This document shows, piece by piece, positions 1 through 8,197 of a stretch of 54,722 nucleotides of DNA. A model generated the notes under the pieces. The model did no database searches. It had not been told where the DNA came from and worked only from the letters and a program-made list of their open reading frames with translations. The position numbers and the translations under genes are program-made. Source of the stretch: Clostridia bacterium (GTDB lineage Bacteria; Bacillota; Clostridia; Oscillospirales; CAG-272); contig JAFTSW010000056.1 of NCBI GenBank assembly GCA_017467085.1, positions 1 through 54,722 of the forward strand, written 5' to 3'. Within the stretch, counting starts at the first letter, position 1; every line of letters begins with the position of its first letter.

Positions 1-73
1 ATCTATTCAGTATCGGAAAATATCCCTTTTTCATCTACGAAATCGAACAAAAATTTTTCGCCCTAAAAAAGCG

Positions 74-101
74 AAAAAGCCTTGAAAAATCAAGGCTTTT
101 T
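74..101 (-). terminator. Terminator downstream of tRNA-Trp
   Basis: A hairpin of AAAAAGCCTTG and its complement around a short AAAAT loop, with A and T runs on both sides, lies about 30 nt beyond the 3' end of tRNA-Trp. A second small hairpin (GGCGATA/TATCGCC) lies between them at about 104-124. It could terminate in either direction. Confidence 0.7.
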
Positions 102-130
102 GCGGCGATATCTTTTTTATCGCCCTTTTA

Positions 131-206
131 TGGCAGGGGCGCAAAGACTCGAACTCTGGACATGCAGTTTTGGAGACTGCCGTTCTACCAACTGAACTAC
201 ACCCCT
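131..206 (-). tRNA. tRNA-Trp (anticodon CCA)
   Basis: On the minus strand the sequence folds as a 76-nt cloverleaf. The seven-pair acceptor stem is AGGGGTG with CGCCCCT, the T arm carries GTTCGAGTC, and CCA is encoded at the 3' end. The anticodon loop CTCCAAA gives anticodon CCA, which reads UGG for tryptophan. Confidence 0.95.
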
Positions 207-219
207 ATGTGACTCAAAT

Positions 220-248
220 AGTATAGCACAAAAAAATGCAAAATGCAA
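220..248 (-). promoter_or_regulatory. Promoter of tRNA-Trp
   Basis: On the minus strand, TTGCAT, a 17-bp spacer and TATACT lie just upstream of the tRNA. Confidence 0.7.
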
Positions 249-328
249 GGGGTTTGGAAAAGTTTTTTCAGAAAAAATCGAAAAGGCGAAAACTTCCCGA
301 AAAAGCAGGAAAAAACGGGCAAAAAGGC

Positions 329-357
329 TTGAAAAGCCATAAAAAGTGTGTTAGAAT
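329..357 (+). promoter_or_regulatory. Promoter of the tandem isomerase genes
   Basis: TTGAAA, a 17-bp spacer and TAGAAT precede the first isomerase start at 417. The preceding stretch 249-328 is A-rich and carries nothing else that I recognise. Confidence 0.5.
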
Positions 358-416
358 GGAAAAGAAAGGGAAACCTTCAAAATCACGCAACCGTTTTCAA
401 AGGAAAGGAAACCGTT

Positions 417-1352
417 ATGAAAAGAAAAGTCGGTATTGCTATTGGATATTATCAGAGAGCCTATGGAGATATGAGAGCGATTGAAATCGCCAAGGAAATC
501 GGCGCAGATGCCGTGGACTTTGACCTCTCCACCAATCTTTATGACGTTGCCAACCCCGATTCTATCTACGCCAAGAGCGAGGAGGAGTTTGTTGCCTACT
601 TTACCGCCCTGAAGAACAGAGCAGATGAGCTTGGCATCGAGGTCTGCCAGACCCACGGCCGCATCACCACCTATCTGAAGGATAAGGACGAATTTAATGC
701 CAACGTCTTTGTCAACGCTCGCCTTGACTGCTATGCAACCAAGCTTCTCGGCGCTCCTTATACCGTTATGCACGATATTTCCACCTGCGGTATGGGCACG
801 CCCGACGTTGACCCCAAGTTCATGCACGATATGAGCTTTGAAATCTACAACAAGATTTTGGTATACGCCAAGGAGTTCTGCGTTGTCGTGGCCAACGAAA
901 CCTTGGGTGACGCGCCTCCCCAGAAGTGCTGTGACTTCTTCGGAAGCACGGATGAGTTCATTATGACCTACAACCGTATTATCGCCGTTGGCGATAACGC
1001 CAAGTATTTCAAAATGTGCCTTGACCCCGGTCATACCAACAAGGCAACCCGCTTCTACGATAACCCCAAGCCTCCCAAGGCCGTTCGTATGATGGGCGGC
1101 AATATCGTTTGTCTGCACCTGAACGATAACGATACCTTCACCGACCAGCATAAAATCCCCTTCACGGGAACGATTGACTGGGCAGACCTCTTTAACGCCT
1201 TGGATGAAATCGGCTATTCGGGCGTTTACAATATGGAAATCGTGACTGCCGCATACGGTGAAAAGGAAATGGCCATCGAAACGGGCGCCTTTGCCGTTAA
1301 GGTGCTTCGCGCCTACCTTAAGAAGCGTTATCCGCAGGATTTCGCCGAATAA
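417..1352 (+). CDS. Sugar phosphate isomerase/epimerase-like TIM-barrel protein, copy 1
   Basis: A protein of 311 residues of the xylose-isomerase-like (AP endonuclease 2 fold) TIM-barrel family. Such enzymes isomerise or epimerise sugars or sugar acids using a divalent metal held by Glu, Asp, His and Glu. Candidate ligands are the Glu in ETLGDAPP, the Asp and His in CLDPGHTNKA, the His in CLHLND and the Glu in NMEIV. The start chosen matches the start of the next gene (MKRKVGIAIGYYQ versus MKRRVSLSTGYYQ) and follows an AGGAAAGGA site, so a longer frame opening at 348 is unlikely. About four in five residues match the next gene, so this is a tandem duplication. The substrate cannot be deduced. 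Confidence 0.85.
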   Translation: MKRKVGIAIGYYQRAYGDMRAIEIAKEIGADAVDFDLSTNLYDVANPDSIYAKSEEEFVAYFTALKNRADELGIEVCQTHGRITTYLKDKDEFNANVFVNARLDCYATKLLGAPYTVMHDISTCGMGTPDVDPKFMHDMSFEIYNKILVYAKEFCVVVANETLGDAPPQKCCDFFGSTDEFIMTYNRIIAVGDNAKYFKMCLDPGHTNKATRFYDNPKPPKAVRMMGGNIVCLHLNDNDTFTDQHKIPFTGTIDWADLFNALDEIGYSGVYNMEIVTAAYGEKEMAIETGAFAVKVLRAYLKKRYPQDFAE

Positions 1353-1361
1353 AAATAACCA

Positions 1362-1396
1362 AGCGGCAAGAGAAGGTTCTTCTCTTGCCGCTTTTG
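1362..1396 (+). terminator. Intercistronic hairpin between the two isomerase genes
   Basis: AGCGGCAAGAGAA and its complement form a 13-pair stem, followed by only a short T run that leads into the ribosome binding site of the second gene. It may be a partial terminator or an mRNA stability element. Confidence 0.55.
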
Positions 1397-1409
1397 GAAA
1401 GGAAACGAA

Positions 1410-2339
1410 ATGAAAAGAAGGGTCAGTCTTTCAACGGGATACTATCAGCACCATTACGGAAACGAAAGGGCAATAGAAATTGCCAAAAAAATCGGGTGCG
1501 ACGCGATTGATTTCAGCCTCACGGGCATGGACGTTGCCAACCCCAATTCCATCTATGCCAAGAGCGAGGAAGAGTTCGTTGCCTATTTTACCGCCCTGAA
1601 GAATCGTGCGGACGAGCTTGGCATCGAAATTTGCCAAACCCACGGGCGCATTACCACCTATCAGGAGGGTAAGGACGAGTTTAATGAGACCGTCTTTAGA
1701 AATGCCCGTCTTGATTGCTACGCCACCAAGCTTCTCGGCGCGCCCTATACCGTTATGCACGATATTTCCACCTGCGGTATGCTCTCGCCCAATCCCGACC
1801 CCACGTTTATGCGCGAAAAAAGCTTTGAAATCTTCAACCGCATCCTTGCCTACGCCAAGGAGTTTGGCGTTACCGTTGCCACCGAAACCTTGGGAGACGC
1901 GCCGCCGCGCGATTGCGTCGATTTCTTCGGCAGCACGGACGAATATTTGATGACCTATAACCGCATTGCCGCCGTCGGCGAAAACGCCAAGTATTTCAAA
2001 ATGTGCCTTGACCCCGGCCATACCAATAAGGCCTCACGCTTCGGTAATAATCCAAAGGTGCCGACCGCCGTTCGTATGATGGGCGGTAACATCGTTTGCC
2101 TGCACCTGAACGATAACGATACCTTAACAGACCAGCATAAAATCCCCTTTACAGGCACGATTGATTGGAACGATACCTTCAACGCCTTGGATGAAATCGG
2201 CTATTCGGGCATCTATAATATGGAGCTGCATCTTCCTGCCTATGGAGAAAAGGAAATGGCCATTGAAACGGGCGCCTTCGCCATTAAGGTGCTTCGCACC
2301 TATCTCAAAAAGCGCTATCCCCAGGATTTCGCTGAATAA
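1410..2339 (+). CDS. Sugar phosphate isomerase/epimerase-like TIM-barrel protein, copy 2
   Basis: A protein of 309 residues, close paralogue of the gene before it, with the same metal-site motifs (TETLGDAPP, CLDPGHTNKA, CLHLND, NMELH). The ribosome binding site GGAAAGGAAA sits just before the ATG. Differences concentrate in the N-terminal 40 residues, where copy 2 lacks three residues (FSLTGMDVANP versus FDLSTNLYDVANP), and around the last metal ligand (NMELHLPAYG versus NMEIVTAAYG). This suggests altered substrate preference after duplication. It is probably co-transcribed with copy 1 by read-through of the intervening hairpin. Confidence 0.85.
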   Translation: MKRRVSLSTGYYQHHYGNERAIEIAKKIGCDAIDFSLTGMDVANPNSIYAKSEEEFVAYFTALKNRADELGIEICQTHGRITTYQEGKDEFNETVFRNARLDCYATKLLGAPYTVMHDISTCGMLSPNPDPTFMREKSFEIFNRILAYAKEFGVTVATETLGDAPPRDCVDFFGSTDEYLMTYNRIAAVGENAKYFKMCLDPGHTNKASRFGNNPKVPTAVRMMGGNIVCLHLNDNDTLTDQHKIPFTGTIDWNDTFNALDEIGYSGIYNMELHLPAYGEKEMAIETGAFAIKVLRTYLKKRYPQDFAE

Positions 2340-2356
2340 AAAGCCGTCTATCACGT

Positions 2357-2757
2357 AAAAAAGCAGATGCAAATGCGTGATGTTCTTAGCGGAGAATTTG
2401 AAAATACCGATAAGTGCGAGCATCGCATTTGTCTGGACAAATGCAGAATGGGCTAAGCCCAAACCCCTATAACGACAGAAAGAGATAACAAATCGGTTCG
2501 CAACCGAAATGTTATCTCTTTTTCTGTTGGTTTTAAGTTTAGAGTTATGAGGCTCGCAAAGCTGCTACGCAACTTTTATGCTCACCGTTATGAATTTGCT
2601 ACGCAAATGTTATGATATGATTGCCTTTATAATCTAAAACTTGGCGAAGCCAATCATAACTATGCGAAGCATATCATAACTCATAACTTGCCCAAAGGGC
2701 AATCATAGCTTAGCGTGTTCTCCGTTAAGGATAACACGCTAATGCATCTGCTTTTTT
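2357..2757. mobile_element. MITE-like palindrome-rich element with imperfect terminal inverted repeats
   Basis: The two ends (2357-2396 and 2718-2757) are inverted repeats of about 40 bp. The outer 15 bases (AAAAAAGCAGATGCA) match perfectly, and about 33 of 40 match overall. Inside are many short palindromes: GCATTTGTC/GACAAATGC at 2425-2444, GGGCTAAGCCC at 2450-2460, a terminator-like hairpin with GAGATAACA/TGTTATCTC near 2480-2520, and small units such as TTTGCTACGCAAA, TATGCGAAGCATA and TTGCCCAAAGGGCAA, spaced by TCATAAC or TTATGA-type words. No convincing reading frame is present. This fills the gene-free stretch 2340-2764. Confidence 0.6.
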
Positions 2758-2764
2758 AATTTCT

Positions 2765-4687
2765 TTATTTTTCCAAGTAAATCATCGCGTAGCCCGTAAT
2801 TTCGGGAAGGGTCACAAAGGAGTAGCCGTCCTCCACGGATAAGGGAAGCGCCTCACCGTCGGGCAACAGCTTCGCCGCCTTGTATTCACCAAGAACGCCG
2901 ACTCTTCGCCCTGCGGGCAAAACGGTATGCTCCTCTACAATACCGAACTTTCCGCGAATTTCGGGATAGGACACCTTCACGTGCAAAAGGGTATAGTCCT
3001 CGGTGCCCGTCAGCGTGGTGCGGGCGGTGGAGGGCAGCTCCCTTGCCAACAGCAGGCGCTTGTCAAGCATTTTGGAAAGCAGGGTGTCTAATATGCTCTT
3101 GAAAACGGTGGCGAAGGATTGGAAATAGGCGGTAAAGAGAGGGAAGGACACCTGCGCCACGTTCCCCTCCTTGTTGATAAGCACGGTAGCATCGCCGTTT
3201 TCTTCCTTGGGCGGCGTGTAGAAATAGTAGTGCAAGCCGTCCCAGCCCGTTTTCTTGAAATAGGAGGAAACGGAGGCGGCAAGGCAATCGTTGCCCTCCT
3301 TCTCGCCCATACGGATGCCTGCGGCATAGGTAGAGTAGGGCATATCCGCTACTCCCTCGGCGGTGTAGCGCAGCTTGAAATAGGTGGTGTTGGATTCGTC
3401 AAGTCCACGGAACGCAAAATCCCAGGCAGGTAGCGCAAAGCCGCTCTTGTCGGGCGTCAGCCCCGAGAAGCCTGTGGAAATGATTTTGCCGCCCTTCGCC
3501 AAAAAGTCGGAGAGCTTTCCTGCCAGCTCCTCGGTAACGGTCACGGTGTCGGGCAGAATCAAAAGCTTGTAGCCCGAAAAATCCCGCTCCGCGCGCACAA
3601 AATCAAAGGTATACTTCAGCTCCGAGAGCATTCTTGCCGCGCTGGTGTAGGGCGTGCCAAGATACATCGTATCCACCAGCACCGCCATCTCGGGTATGTA
3701 CTTGGCGTTGTCCGTCCATTTCTCGTAGGCTTCGATTTTTTCATACATCTCGCCCAAATCACGGTAGACGTCGGAAATGGCATTCTCCGCAGGGTGCAAA
3801 TGGTCGCCAAGAGAGGTGGAAACCCCCTGGGTTAAGGCGTCAAAGAAATCGTTTTCAATGGCTGCCTTGCCCTTGTAGCCGCCGAAATCGCCCCAAGAGG
3901 TCTGGAAGCGCCCGTTCATATATACCACGTTGTCGTAAAGCGTTCTTGCCAAGGAGGAATGGGCGGTAAAATAATCGTAGGACCAGGCGGCAGGCAGGCA
4001 CTCAATCTCCATATGGCTATTAAGCTCCGTCACCGAATAGGAGGGAAGCCCGTTGAGGAACAGGCGCTTGTCATTGGGAATGGCGGCGCGGATGGCGCGG
4101 CACATATCCATTCTCACCTCGTTGGAGAAGGCAGTCACTGCCTCGTGGCTCGTGATGTCAATCCCCTTTGCCAGCATATCCTTGGTGCAGTTCATGCAGT
4201 AGCAGGGACGAAGCAGCATACAGTCGCAGAAAATACCGTCAACGCCCGTTTCCAGCATTTCCTTGATAATGGCGATAACGAAATCCTTGTAGCCCGTATT
4301 GTAGCACATGGTGCGAAAAAAGTTTCCGCCGCCGCCCTTGAGATTGTAAATCTGTCCGTCCTTATTCATCTGCAGCCATTCGGGATGGCGAATGGCTTGC
4401 TCGTGGTTCAGCCCCACGTTCAGATAACCCGAAACGCCAATACCCCTCTTGTGGCAAGCCGCCACCACCTCGCGGAGCATATCCCCCTTCATCGTGGGAT
4501 AGCGAATGCCAACCTTGGTGTCATAGTAGCAAAAGCCCAGGTTGCATTGCCCAAACATATTCACGTATTCAACCTTAGCGTCGGCAAGCTGCTGTGCAAA
4601 TACCTCCGCATCAAAATTCTCTCCGAAATTGTCAATACCGGGCATCGTGTGAAAATCAAAATGCACGGCGCGCTTGATAGGCTTCAT
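2765..4687 (-). CDS. Putative glycoside hydrolase (alpha-L-fucosidase/GHL6-like TIM barrel with glutamine-amidotransferase-like domain)
   Basis: A protein of 640 residues with no signal peptide. Residues about 1-330 look like the TIM barrel of hypothetical glycosyl hydrolase families: FDFHTMPGIDNFGE, YVNMFGQCNLGFCYYDTK, GVSGYLNVG, VDGIFCDCMLLRPCYC and RLFLNGLPSY. The acidic FCDCM strand end may hold a catalytic Asp. Residues about 360-470 resemble the beta-galactosidase trimerisation domain (YKLLILPDTVTVTEELAGKLSDFL, then KGGKIISTGFSG), and the C-terminus is a beta domain. The start is the ATG six bases after AAAGGAAG; a longer frame opens at 4810 without a good site. The substrate is unknown. 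The neighbouring isomerases suggest carbohydrate catabolism. Confidence 0.7.
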   Translation of the reverse strand: MKPIKRAVHFDFHTMPGIDNFGENFDAEVFAQQLADAKVEYVNMFGQCNLGFCYYDTKVGIRYPTMKGDMLREVVAACHKRGIGVSGYLNVGLNHEQAIRHPEWLQMNKDGQIYNLKGGGGNFFRTMCYNTGYKDFVIAIIKEMLETGVDGIFCDCMLLRPCYCMNCTKDMLAKGIDITSHEAVTAFSNEVRMDMCRAIRAAIPNDKRLFLNGLPSYSVTELNSHMEIECLPAAWSYDYFTAHSSLARTLYDNVVYMNGRFQTSWGDFGGYKGKAAIENDFFDALTQGVSTSLGDHLHPAENAISDVYRDLGEMYEKIEAYEKWTDNAKYIPEMAVLVDTMYLGTPYTSAARMLSELKYTFDFVRAERDFSGYKLLILPDTVTVTEELAGKLSDFLAKGGKIISTGFSGLTPDKSGFALPAWDFAFRGLDESNTTYFKLRYTAEGVADMPYSTYAAGIRMGEKEGNDCLAASVSSYFKKTGWDGLHYYFYTPPKEENGDATVLINKEGNVAQVSFPLFTAYFQSFATVFKSILDTLLSKMLDKRLLLARELPSTARTTLTGTEDYTLLHVKVSYPEIRGKFGIVEEHTVLPAGRRVGVLGEYKAAKLLPDGEALPLSVEDGYSFVTLPEITGYAMIYLEK

Positions 4688-4801
4688 AAGCATCTTCCTT
4701 TCTTTGGCGGCCTCCCGCCTATCCAAAGTATACCATACCCCCTTGCCAAAGTCAACCCAAAAACCCCCGAAACTGTGGCTTTTTCCCCCTTCAAAAAACT
4801 G

Positions 4802-4830
4802 TTGACGCAAAAAAGAAAATGTGCTATACT
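4802..4830 (+). promoter_or_regulatory. Sigma-A promoter of the structured leader / BspA gene
   Basis: TTGACG, a 17-bp spacer and TATACT. The predicted start at about 4837 coincides with the first base of a 16-bp RNA helix (see next entry). No second promoter is evident between the leader terminator and the BspA gene. Confidence 0.8.
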
Positions 4831-4836
4831 ATCCTT

Positions 4837-5040
4837 GCCAAACAAAACTGCATATTTTCGCAAGAATAGCGCCCTGATTTTGTCAGAGTGATTTTTTGCT
4901 TTGTCTATCGTCAAGAATTTGATAAAAATGCAAATTCCCAATGCGATGGACGGGCATTCTTGTTCCCCCTTTGCAGTTTTGTTTGGCGACAATCGGGGTT
5001 TGCGTTTTTTGTGCGGCAGCCTCGGCTGTCGCACTTTTTG
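4837..5040 (+). ncRNA. Structured leader RNA or small RNA with intrinsic terminator
   Basis: The predicted transcript begins with GCCAAACAAAACTGCA (4837-4852), whose perfect complement is at 4972-4987. Inside it, CAAGAAT-agc-GCCC (4861-4874) pairs with GGGC-ATTCTTG (4952-4962), and TCTATCG (4904-4910) pairs with CGATGGA (4944-4950). The result is a rod of three collinear helices with a one-sided bulge holding the small hairpin CTGA/TCAG. A terminator hairpin follows (5011-5021 with 5024-5034, 11 pairs including one G-U, then TTTTT). End pairing at the transcription start recalls 6S RNA, but I cannot confirm that family. It may equally be a termination-controlling leader of the downstream gene. 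Confidence 0.55.
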
Positions 5041-5082
5041 TTTTGCGATGGCTTCAAAGCGCAAAGAAAGGGAAGGATATAA

Positions 5083-8000
5083 ATGAAACGCTTTTTATTT
5101 TCTGCTTTAATCGTTATTTTGCTTGTTACTACTGCCGTTTTCCTTGTGTCCTGCGGCGAAAGGCAATGTGCGCACGAATGGAACGCTGAAAACACCTGCT
5201 CTCGTTGCCAGGAATATAAGGACAAGGGTGTTCGTTTTGTCTTGAATGAAAGTGACGATACGTATTCCGTTGGCGCCTATACGGGCAAAGAAACGGAGGT
5301 CATCATTCCCTCTACGTATAAAGGAAAGCCTGTTGTCTGTATTGAAGAATATGCCTTTATAAATGCGATGCAGGTATCTTCTATTATTCTTCCTGATAGT
5401 GTTACAAAAATTGCAAGCAACGCTTTTACGTACACTGTGTATTATAACGAAGAAACCAATTGGGAAAACGATGTGCTCTATATCGGAAAGCACCTGATTA
5501 AAGCGAAAACGAGCATAAAAGAAGCATATCAAATAAAATCGGGGACGCTTTGTATTGCAGATTATGCCTTTGATAATTGTTCTTCTCTCGTTTCGGTCAT
5601 CATACCTGAGAGCGTTTCAAACATAGGCGAATGCGCTTTCCGCAATTGCTCGACTCTTGTTTCTGTCACCACCACGACAGGTCTCAAGGAGCTTGGAGAT
5701 TCTGCGTTTTTAGGATGCGCGTCTCTTTCCTTTTTCGTCATACCGGAAGGGGTCACAAGCGTCAGCAAAAGCTCCTTTTATGGTTGCACCTCGCTTTCCT
5801 TTGTGTCTATTCCGGAAGGCGTGAAAAGCATTGGTGACCGAGCCTTTTACAACTGCTCTTCGCTTTCCCTTGCATATTTACCCGATAGTGTTACAAGCGT
5901 CGGCGCCGAGGCGTTTTATAATACAGGATACTATAATATAGACACCAACTGGGAAAATGGCGGACTTTATATTGGAGCCTTTTTGATTGATGTAAAGGAA
6001 GACCTGACAGGCGGATTCCTCGTTAAGGAAGATACAAAATATATCAGTCCCTCTGCGTTTATGAATTGTGAGAAATTACTATCCATCTCTATTCCCGACA
6101 CCGTTATAAGCATAGGGCAAGGGGTTTTTGAAAATTGTGAAAGTCTGTCGTATATTACCGTTGATAAGAAAAATTCCAAATATCATAGCAACGGAAACTG
6201 TCTGATTGAAACGGCGACCAAAACCTTGGTGGCAGGCTGTAAAGCCAGCGTTATTCCGACAGACAAGAGCGTTACCTCTATCGCTCCTTTTGCGTTCTAC
6301 GGTATATCTGCTCTTACCTATCTCGATATCCCCAATGGCGTGACAAATATTGGCAATAATGCTTTTGGTAATTGCAGCGCGCTTGTTTATCTTACTATTC
6401 CAAGCACCGTTAGCAATATCGGTGAGAGGGCTTTTTACAATTGCTCCAGTCTTACATTTGTTACGTTGCCGGATGGGCTGACAGCGATAAGCCCCTTTGC
6501 CTTTGGCGAGTGTGCCGCGCTTGCTTCTGTTATCATTCCTAACAGTGTCAAAACTATTGGCAGAAATGCTTTTTTTGATTGCGAGTCGCTGGTTTCTATC
6601 GCCATTCCACAAAGCATCGAAAGCATTGGTTCGATTGCTTTTTACAATTGCAAAAAATTGACTACTGTTTCTTTTAGTCAAGGCAGTCAATTGAAAACTA
6701 TTGATAGTGGGGCTTTTCAGCTTTGTACCGCATTGGTTTCTGTTGCTATTCCACAGAGTGTTGAAAATGTTGCTTCGGATGCTTTTCGTCAATGCACGGG
6801 GCTGACTACCGTTACCTTTGAAGACAACAGCCAATTGAAAATTATTGACTCAAACGCCTTTCGTGGTTGTACGAATCTGATAACCGTTTCTTTTGGTGAC
6901 AACAGTCGCTTAATCAGTCTTGGCGCCTCTGCTTTTCGCGGTTGTACAAAATTGACTACTGTTTCTTTCGGTGCCGGAAGCAGATTGACCACTATAGAAG
7001 GAGATGCCTTTTCGAGTTGTACAAGCCTTTCAAATATCTCTATTCCTAACAGTGTCATAGACATTGGATTTTCTGCCTTTTATAACTGTAAAAGCTTGAC
7101 CGCTATTGCTATTCCGTACGGTGTAAAGAGCATTGGCAACAGTGCGTTCGCGTATTGCACCGCTCTTGCTTTTATTTCTATTCCCGACAGCGTTACGAGT
7201 ATTCGCTCAACTGCCTTTGACAACACCGCATACTATAATACAGAGTCCAACTGGGAAAATGATGTGCTTTACATTGAAAATTGCTTGATTCAGGCAAGAA
7301 GTACTCTTAAAGAATGTCGAATTAAACAAGGGACTCGCTATATTGCAACGGAAGCCTTTGACGGATGCAAGAATCTAAAATCTGTTACTATTCCCAGTAG
7401 TGTGACGAGCATTGGCGATCATGCTTTTTATAATTGCACGGCTCTTGCCGATATTGCTATTTCCAGTAATATCCAACATATGGGTGTCTACGCTTTCAGA
7501 GGTACTGCGTATTATAATAACATACGCAACTGGGAAGACGATGCTCTGTATATTTGGAAGTACTTGATTGAAGTTAAAGACAGAGAAGGAGTCTATCAAA
7601 TTAAGGACGGGACGCAATGCATTGGCGGCGGAGCTTTTTTTAGTTGCGAATTGCTTGACTCCGTTATTATTCCCAATAGCGTCACAAGCATTGGCGTTTA
7701 TGCGTTTTATGGGTGTATGAGGTTGTCTGCCATGGTTATTCCTGATAGTGTTATAAGCATTGGCGATGGTGCGTTTGCTATGTGTAGCTCTCTTGCTTCT
7801 ATCACTATCCCTGATGGAGTGAACGGTATAGGAACGAATACTTTTTATGATTGCGAAAATCTGTCCTCCGTCACTATTCCTGACGGGGTGACGCATATTG
7901 GAACAGACGCTTTCTATGATTGCGTAAATCTGTCCTCTATCACTATTCCCGATAGTGTTGTGAGCATTGGCGATGGCGCTTTCTATCACTGTAATAGCTT

Positions 8001-8121
8001 GTCCTCTATTACCTATCAAGGAAAAAAAGAAAAATGGAATGAAATTGCAAAGCCACTTGGTTGGGACACAAGTCTTACGGAATACACCATCTACTGCACT
8101 AACGGCAATATTACCAAATAA
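5083..8121 (+). CDS. BspA-type leucine-rich-repeat lipoprotein
   Basis: A protein of 1012 residues with a lipoprotein signal peptide (lipobox LVSC, Cys24) and therefore probably surface-anchored. After a small Cys/His segment (CAHEWNAENTCSRCQE) it consists of BspA-like repeats of about 23 residues with the pattern I.IP.SVTSIG..AF..C.SL. Four longer insert modules start with YYN....NWE and contain LYI...LI near residues 125, 285, 715 and 810. Such proteins bind host or partner surfaces in BspA-family precedents. The C-terminal ITYQGKKEKWNEIAK unit is the usual end cap. The ribosome binding site GGGAAGG lies 6 bases before the ATG. The gene is more AT-rich than its flanks, which may reflect transfer. 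Expression probably depends on read-through of the leader terminator. Confidence 0.9.
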   Translation: MKRFLFSALIVILLVTTAVFLVSCGERQCAHEWNAENTCSRCQEYKDKGVRFVLNESDDTYSVGAYTGKETEVIIPSTYKGKPVVCIEEYAFINAMQVSSIILPDSVTKIASNAFTYTVYYNEETNWENDVLYIGKHLIKAKTSIKEAYQIKSGTLCIADYAFDNCSSLVSVIIPESVSNIGECAFRNCSTLVSVTTTTGLKELGDSAFLGCASLSFFVIPEGVTSVSKSSFYGCTSLSFVSIPEGVKSIGDRAFYNCSSLSLAYLPDSVTSVGAEAFYNTGYYNIDTNWENGGLYIGAFLIDVKEDLTGGFLVKEDTKYISPSAFMNCEKLLSISIPDTVISIGQGVFENCESLSYITVDKKNSKYHSNGNCLIETATKTLVAGCKASVIPTDKSVTSIAPFAFYGISALTYLDIPNGVTNIGNNAFGNCSALVYLTIPSTVSNIGERAFYNCSSLTFVTLPDGLTAISPFAFGECAALASVIIPNSVKTIGRNAFFDCESLVSIAIPQSIESIGSIAFYNCKKLTTVSFSQGSQLKTIDSGAFQLCTALVSVAIPQSVENVASDAFRQCTGLTTVTFEDNSQLKIIDSNAFRGCTNLITVSFGDNSRLISLGASAFRGCTKLTTVSFGAGSRLTTIEGDAFSSCTSLSNISIPNSVIDIGFSAFYNCKSLTAIAIPYGVKSIGNSAFAYCTALAFISIPDSVTSIRSTAFDNTAYYNTESNWENDVLYIENCLIQARSTLKECRIKQGTRYIATEAFDGCKNLKSVTIPSSVTSIGDHAFYNCTALADIAISSNIQHMGVYAFRGTAYYNNIRNWEDDALYIWKYLIEVKDREGVYQIKDGTQCIGGGAFFSCELLDSVIIPNSVTSIGVYAFYGCMRLSAMVIPDSVISIGDGAFAMCSSLASITIPDGVNGIGTNTFYDCENLSSVTIPDGVTHIGTDAFYDCVNLSSITIPDSVVSIGDGAFYHCNSLSSITYQGKKEKWNEIAKPLGWDTSLTEYTIYCTNGNITK

Positions 8122-8148
8122 TTTAGGATAAAAACACTTAATAAAAAC

Positions 8149-8185
8149 AAGCCTATCCAAGAGTAAATCTTAGATAGGCTTTTTT
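8149..8185. terminator. Bidirectional terminator between the BspA gene and mecA
   Basis: AAGCCTATCCAAGA pairs with TCTTAGATAGGCTT (one mismatch) around a GTAAA loop. T runs follow on both strands, so it can serve both convergent genes. Confidence 0.8.
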
Positions 8186-8197
8186 ATCGGATGTTTT

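Noticed and set aside
3959..4891. Plus-strand frame opposite the glycoside hydrolase-like gene
   Set aside because: Antisense shadow that also crosses the promoter and leader of the BspA gene.
5083..8121. Regular repeats that could suggest a CRISPR array
   Set aside because: The periodicity is coding (about 23-residue leucine-rich repeats) with varied DNA sequence and no spacers. I see no CRISPR array or cas gene in the window.
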